Assembly: GCA_944320595.1 (NCBI GenBank)
Contig: CALUIB010000018.1
Span: forward strand, 1 to 56,741
Direction of reading: 5' to 3'
Length of the DNA: 56,741 nt
Source of the DNA: an uncultured Muribaculaceae bacterium
GTDB taxonomy: Bacteria > Bacteroidota > Bacteroidia > Bacteroidales > Muribaculaceae
The notes beneath the pieces are model-generated. The model saw only the letters and a list, made by a program, of their open reading frames with translations, ran no database searches and was not told the origin of the DNA. The position numbers and the translations under genes were made by a program. Of this stretch, positions 52,313 through 56,741 are shown piece after piece; position 1 is the stretch's first letter; each line of letters opens with the position of its first letter.

Positions 52313-52495
52313 AACTGCCTATACTATTTATCTACATTTTCATCATCATACCACTCAACTAAGCACCTGGCTACCAATAAAATCTAAATTCAAAACAACT
52401 ACATTTTTATTGCACAAGCATCAATATTAGTCTTCATTTTCATAGTTTTGTATCAAACCCGATTGAAACCAATTATTTGTTTAATACCAATAACT
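52313..52495 (+). promoter_or_regulatory. Upstream region and -7 box of the type IX-secreted protein gene
   Basis: Gene-free 183 bases. TAGTTTTG at 52443-52450 is an exact TAnnTTTG match, 45 bases before the ATG at 52496. No hairpin terminator is clear after the SusR-like gene, so read-through is possible. Confidence 0.5.
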
Positions 52496-55400
52496 ATGAA
52501 TCTAAAAAAACTACTATCGTGCATCGTAATTGCAAGCAATCTGCTTGCGATAGACGTTGCAGGGCAAGAGCCGGCAGCCTCACTGGCGGCCTCACAGCCC
52601 ACAGTGCAACAAAATTTCGACAGTATGTGGGATGCCACATCGCAGCAAGCCACACTATCCCTGCCCACCGGGTGGCGCATCGACCGCAACCTTGACGCTC
52701 CGCGGCAAGTGGGCGTATATGGTGATGCGGCCACCGAAGTGATGTACAGCGGCGGCACAAGCCTTGCCAGCAATGCCAAGAACGGCACTTGGAACTTCGG
52801 CAATTCGGCCAACCCGGCCGACCGTGCCGTAGGCGGATTATCAACCACCGTTGCCGACGGAACTCGGTGCGTGAGCGTAATGACCATGCTCCACAATGGC
52901 GACGGAAAGGACATCGACCGCCTGCAAATAAGCTACGACATAGAGAAATACCGCTATGGGGCAAACACCGCCGGTTTCGTGGTGCAGCTTTACTACTCGA
53001 CCGACGGGCACAACTGGACGAGCGGCGGCCAAGACTTCTACACTTTCTTCTCGCCCGACGGTGAAACCATAGGGGCCGAAAATGTACCTATATCTACCAC
53101 GCAGGTAAGCGACAAAAACCTGCTCGCCACTGTCGATGCCGGTGCCGACATATACCTTGCATGGAACATCACCGTGGCATCAGGAACAAGCCCAAATGCC
53201 GCCCCAGGGCTGGCCATCGACAATGTGAGCATCACCGCCAATTACGGCTCGGGCAGCGAAAAGCATTACATATATGTGGAAGACAACACCGGCTGGCAGC
53301 AGACTGCCGTGTATGAAACCACGGGCAGCGTGTTTGGCCAATATCCTGGCGCTTTGCAGATAGGTTACACGCAGGTCAACGATGTGCAATACAAGGCATA
53401 CGAATACAGTGCCGATGCCACGCCATTCGACATAGAGATAAACAACACAGCCGACCTTCGCCTGCCGCAATTCACCATCGGCGAAGCCCGCGACTACTAC
53501 CTGTGCGCCACCGACGAGGCTGTGACAGAAATCGCCGACCCCGAGAGCTACACCGGCTATGTCGATCCCGATGCGCCAAAGCCGTCGGGCATATATCTGC
53601 GCGGAGATGTTAACAGCTGGAATCCCGAGGCCGACTGGGAATTTGGCATCATCGGCGACGGGGTATATGCGCTTTATGACAAGATGCTTTCGGGCGGTTT
53701 CAAGATTGCCGACGACAGCTGGTCGGCCGACTGCAACTATGGCACCAACGGCACAAACATTCTCATGGACAAGCCTTATAGCTTGGTATCGGGAACCGAC
53801 GACAACATTTCGTGCGGCAGCAATGCATACCAATGCAAACGCATAGTGCTGACCATCAACAACGAGGGCGAGGCGACACTGCTGCTCGAATCGGACGACA
53901 GCACCGAAGGGCTGACCTCGGTATATGTAATAGGCGACAACAACGGATGGAACTACATGGACGCTTCGGGCGAACTACGGCTCGACGAGCAAGACGGGCT
54001 TTTCAAGGGGCGCATATCGCTGCCTGCATCGTCCGACGGGTTCAGCCACTGGCGAATATACCAACGCCTCGGCATGGGCGGCGCATGGGGCGCACAAGAT
54101 GGCGAAAACCTCACCGGCGACAACACCTATGGCACCCTGCAACAGGGCAGCACGGGCAATGTGTCAACGGCATCGGGTACCTACGACTTCTCTTTCAACA
54201 TAAGCAATGGCGAATACCGGCTGACCAAAGTGGCATCGGCCATCTCCGACGTAAGCCTGCTACCAGCCTCGACCATTCTTGTTCCTCGCCTGCCCGAGAA
54301 AGTGAAAATACTGTCACTCAACAACAGCCTCATCTACTATAACGACCAAGACGCAATGTTCAACGAAATTGCCACGGCAATGGGCAAAGATGCCGTGTGG
54401 ACCAAGCACACACTGCTGGGCAAGTCGCTCGAAACGCACTGGAACGAAGGCGACGGCCTTGCCGAAGATGGCACACCGTCGGCCAAGATGCTCGTCCGCT
54501 CCGACGCTTGGAGCCACATAATATTGCAGGAACAAAGCTCACTACCACGCACCGACGTTGAGACTTTCCGCGCATCGGTGAAAAAATGGATTGACTATAT
54601 TCGTGAATATTGCCCAAACCCCAATGCCATAATCATATTGCCAATGAACTGGGCATACGCTGGCGACTGGGAGAACTTCACAAGCTATAACGACACATTC
54701 AGCCGCAACTACATGGACGTTGCACGAGAACTTGGCGTGGTGATATGCCCTGTGGCACGTGCCTATCAAGAGGTGTTTGACACCGACGGCGCAGAAGCCT
54801 GCGGCGAGCTGTTCCTCGACGACCGCCACCCCACCCCAAAGGCTACTTACATGGCCGCCTGCATGGAATACCAGCTTATTTTCGGCGAAGATGCCTCGAC
54901 TATAACCTACCACCCGGCATCAGTGACCGACGAGGAGGCTGCCGACATGATAGGTTATGCCTCAAGCGCAATGTCCGGGTTCACCAACTATGTTGACCAC
55001 AACAAGGGCACTGTAACATTCTCGGTAAAAGTGCTCGACGAATACGGATTAGAAATCGATGCCCCCGATGAAATAACGATGAGCGTTGACGGCGGCGGCA
55101 CATTATCGGCCGGCAACGTGTTCACAGCCGATGGCACACTTGGAGACTTCACCGTGACTGCCACCATGGGCAATTTCACAAGGAGTGCCACCGTGAAAGT
55201 GGCCGAAGCCGAAACGGTTGTCATCACTTATCCGTCAATCACTCTCGATGAAGACAAACTGTCGGCAAGCGAAAATTTCGACTCCATGGGCGATGCCGCC
55301 GAGGCTCGGTTACCCGAGGCATGGCGTATCGACCGCCAAACGGTTGCCCCGCGCACAGTGGGCACCTACCCTGTGGCGATGGAAAACACTCAGTATGCCG

Positions 55401-56422
55401 GCGGCACGTCGCTGCCCTCCAATGCCAAGAACGGCCTGTGGAACTTCGGTGCCACCGATGGCGGCGACCGCGCCGTGGGCGGAATTACCACAGGCGTCGA
55501 TGGCGGCACCCGTGCAGTCAACGTCTATGCCCACCTTTTCAACCAAAGCAAAAAGACTCTTGAAAATGTGACCGTGAGCTACGACATCGAAAAATACCGC
55601 AAAGGCTCAAACCCTGCCGGTTTTACCGTCCAACTATATTACTCAATCGACGGGCGCAACTGGACTTCGGCTGGCGACTCGTTCATGACCTATCTTGCCC
55701 CCGACGGCGAAACTGCCGGGTATGAGGATGTGCCTGGCGAAACCATCACCGTGAGCAACGTGCTGCCTGCTACCATGGGCGGAATGTGCGACCTTTACCT
55801 TGCCTGGAACATATCGGTGGCAAGCGGCGATGCCGCCAATGCCGCAATGGCACTGGCCATCGACAACTTCACCATCTCGGCGCAGCTGCCCGAAGTTCCC
55901 ACGGCTCTGCACTATATATATGTCATCGACAATACCGGGTGGGATTCACTTGGACTTTATGCCTGGGGCGACGGCGAACTCTTTGGCGACTGGCCGGGCG
56001 AAGCGCCAATCGACGAGCGTGAAATAGGCGGCTCGGTCTATAAAGTGTTCGCACTCGACACCGACGACGGCGGCATCTACAACCTCATCTTCAACAACTG
56101 GAACAACGGCAAGCAACTCCCCGACTACACCATCAAGGCAAACCGCGATTTTTATTTTGAAATCGACGAAACATCGGTAACCGAAATAAGCCCTGCCGAT
56201 ATTGGCGAAGTCAGCAAGGGCAGCAAGGGCAGCAATGCCATCACCTACCGTGACGGCACAATCAGCGCACCGGCAGCCGACAGCATCACCGTGTACAGCA
56301 TATCGGGAACAGCCGTGGCTCGCGCCACTGGCGGCCTGCTCGATGTTAACGCTCTCCCGTCTGGGGCCTACATAGTGAAAGCCTCAGGTATCACCCCTGC
56401 CACCTCCAAAATAGTGAAATAA
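52496..56422 (+). CDS. Type IX-secreted multidomain protein with SGNH-esterase-like core
   Basis: 1308 residues from the ATG at 52496 (signal peptide about 1-23, ending VAGQ). Domains in order: a beta-sandwich module at 38-250; a CBM26-like starch-binding module at 256-345 ('HYIYVEDNTGWQQTAVY'); two SusE/SusF-like modules at about 365-455 and 470-580 ('IYLRGDVNSWN', 'VYVIGDNNGWN'); an SGNH/DUF4886-like hydrolase at 602-800 with Ser 611 ('LSLNNSL') and Asp 775/His 778 ('DDRHPTP'); an Ig-like stretch at about 838-905; second copies of the first two modules at 925-1130 and 1138-1235; and a C-terminal type IX sorting domain ('ITVYSISGTAVARA ... LPSGAYIVKA'). It is likely a secreted or surface esterase that binds polysaccharide. 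Substrate unknown; a starch-like glucan is suggested only by the modules. Confidence 0.82.
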   Translation: MNLKKLLSCIVIASNLLAIDVAGQEPAASLAASQPTVQQNFDSMWDATSQQATLSLPTGWRIDRNLDAPRQVGVYGDAATEVMYSGGTSLASNAKNGTWNFGNSANPADRAVGGLSTTVADGTRCVSVMTMLHNGDGKDIDRLQISYDIEKYRYGANTAGFVVQLYYSTDGHNWTSGGQDFYTFFSPDGETIGAENVPISTTQVSDKNLLATVDAGADIYLAWNITVASGTSPNAAPGLAIDNVSITANYGSGSEKHYIYVEDNTGWQQTAVYETTGSVFGQYPGALQIGYTQVNDVQYKAYEYSADATPFDIEINNTADLRLPQFTIGEARDYYLCATDEAVTEIADPESYTGYVDPDAPKPSGIYLRGDVNSWNPEADWEFGIIGDGVYALYDKMLSGGFKIADDSWSADCNYGTNGTNILMDKPYSLVSGTDDNISCGSNAYQCKRIVLTINNEGEATLLLESDDSTEGLTSVYVIGDNNGWNYMDASGELRLDEQDGLFKGRISLPASSDGFSHWRIYQRLGMGGAWGAQDGENLTGDNTYGTLQQGSTGNVSTASGTYDFSFNISNGEYRLTKVASAISDVSLLPASTILVPRLPEKVKILSLNNSLIYYNDQDAMFNEIATAMGKDAVWTKHTLLGKSLETHWNEGDGLAEDGTPSAKMLVRSDAWSHIILQEQSSLPRTDVETFRASVKKWIDYIREYCPNPNAIIILPMNWAYAGDWENFTSYNDTFSRNYMDVARELGVVICPVARAYQEVFDTDGAEACGELFLDDRHPTPKATYMAACMEYQLIFGEDASTITYHPASVTDEEAADMIGYASSAMSGFTNYVDHNKGTVTFSVKVLDEYGLEIDAPDEITMSVDGGGTLSAGNVFTADGTLGDFTVTATMGNFTRSATVKVAEAETVVITYPSITLDEDKLSASENFDSMGDAAEARLPEAWRIDRQTVAPRTVGTYPVAMENTQYAGGTSLPSNAKNGLWNFGATDGGDRAVGGITTGVDGGTRAVNVYAHLFNQSKKTLENVTVSYDIEKYRKGSNPAGFTVQLYYSIDGRNWTSAGDSFMTYLAPDGETAGYEDVPGETITVSNVLPATMGGMCDLYLAWNISVASGDAANAAMALAIDNFTISAQLPEVPTALHYIYVIDNTGWDSLGLYAWGDGELFGDWPGEAPIDEREIGGSVYKVFALDTDDGGIYNLIFNNWNNGKQLPDYTIKANRDFYFEIDETSVTEISPADIGEVSKGSKGSNAITYRDGTISAPAADSITVYSISGTAVARATGGLLDVNALPSGAYIVKASGITPATSKIVK

Positions 56423-56443
56423 CACTCCAACTCAATATAACCG

Positions 56444-56488
56444 AAACAGCCATGCGGCGCACTGAGCGACTTGCATGGCTGTTTTTTT
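56444..56488. terminator. Bidirectional terminator
   Basis: A 12-bp perfect stem (56444-56455 with 56473-56484), 17-base loop, T-run on the plus strand and A-run on its left side, so it can act on both the type IX-secreted gene and the converging HNH gene. Confidence 0.85.
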
Positions 56489-56501
56489 CCATAACTTGCA
56501 T

Positions 56502-56741
56502 TCACTTGCCACCTTTGCGGCGGTTGCATTCGCGGCACAGCATTTGGCAGTTCTCGGCCACGGTGCGCCCACCTTCACGCCACGGGGTGATGTGGTCGCC
56601 CTCCATGAATTCATAGTCCATTTCCTTGCCGCACAGCGCACACTTGTGTCCCTGCGTCTCCCATGCAGCCAGCTTGATGTCGTCGGGAAAGGCGCGAAGG
56701 TCAAGCTCGCGCTCGTCGCCTGTCAGCACGTATGGTATTAT
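56502..56741 (-). CDS. HNH endonuclease, 5' end beyond the window
   Basis: At least 79 codons; the frame stays open to the window end ('IIPYVLTGDERELDLRAF'), so the true start is outside. The visible part is the HNH domain: 'CALCGKEMDYEFMEGDHITPWREGGRTVAENCQMLCRECNRRKGGK', with two CxxC zinc pairs and the DH...N...H-type catalytic residues. Related proteins often carry an N-terminal DUF262 or similar domain and act in defence or repair; the rest of the gene is needed to tell. It ends at the shared terminator 56444-56488. Confidence 0.8.
   Translation of the reverse strand: MIPYVLTGDERELDLRAFPDDIKLAAWETQGHKCALCGKEMDYEFMEGDHITPWREGGRTVAENCQMLCRECNRRKGGK

Overview
The window reads as chromosomal DNA of a gut-type Bacteroidales bacterium (Bacteroidota; a Muribaculaceae- or Prevotella-like relative is plausible, but I cannot fix the genus). 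The reasons are SusC/SusD genes with a hybrid two-component regulator, fimbrillin-type lipoproteins, a UpxY-type capsule antiterminator, a type IX secretion C-terminal signal, and promoters with the Bacteroidetes -7 box TAnnTTTG and almost no Shine-Dalgarno sites. Housekeeping genes (glnS, prmA) sit beside accessory loci.

Layout: (1) 1-2105: promoter-bearing tandem repeats, then glnS on the plus strand. (2) 2196-10773, minus strand: ABC exporter, S24/S26-type peptidase, OmpA-like protein, two large fimbrillin-like lipoproteins (one fused to a degenerate PI-PLC-like domain) and a small acidic protein. (3) 10813-34100, minus strand: a complete Wzx/Wzy-type capsule locus. In transcription order it holds upxY, a HAD-like hydrolase, flippase, glycosyltransferases with a 4Fe-4S/pyruvyltransferase pair and an alpha-1,2-fucosyltransferase-like gene, polymerase, acetyltransferase, more glycosyltransferases, the initiating sugar transferase, a PqqD / nucleotidyltransferase / HPr-kinase-like cassette, then Wza- and Wzc-like genes. 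The part from about 21,145 to 31,500 is visibly AT-rich against its flanks, which suggests a transferred serotype block. (4) 34112-36091: a 767-base gene-free regulatory region with a perfect 70-bp inverted repeat around 424 bp, next to a tyrosine recombinase; this looks like a DNA-inversion switch for the capsule. (5) 36273-38416: prmA and small envelope proteins (holin-like, two YtxH). (6) 38565-52312: a fructan/fructose utilisation locus (hybrid two-component regulator, fructokinase, MFS transporter, GH32, SusD, SusC) with a divergent SusR-like regulator. (7) 52496-56422: a 1308-residue type IX-secreted protein with an SGNH-esterase-like core between duplicated binding modules. (8) 56502-56741: an HNH endonuclease cut by the window end.

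How they work together: the recombinase and inverted repeat probably set capsule expression through the upxY leader. UpxY would then let polymerase run through the ~24-kb capsule operon. Sugar transferase, glycosyltransferases, Wzx, Wzy, Wza and Wzc build and export a glycan that may carry fucose, pyruvate and acetyl groups. The PqqD/NTase/HPrK cassette inside that operon, and the distant peptidase/ABC pair, resemble tailoring and export parts of peptide-modification systems (lasso-peptide kinases), but no lasso cyclase or protease is visible. This cassette and the inversion switch are the two most interesting observations. The fructan locus imports fructans by SusCD, cuts them in the periplasm with GH32, imports fructose and phosphorylates it.
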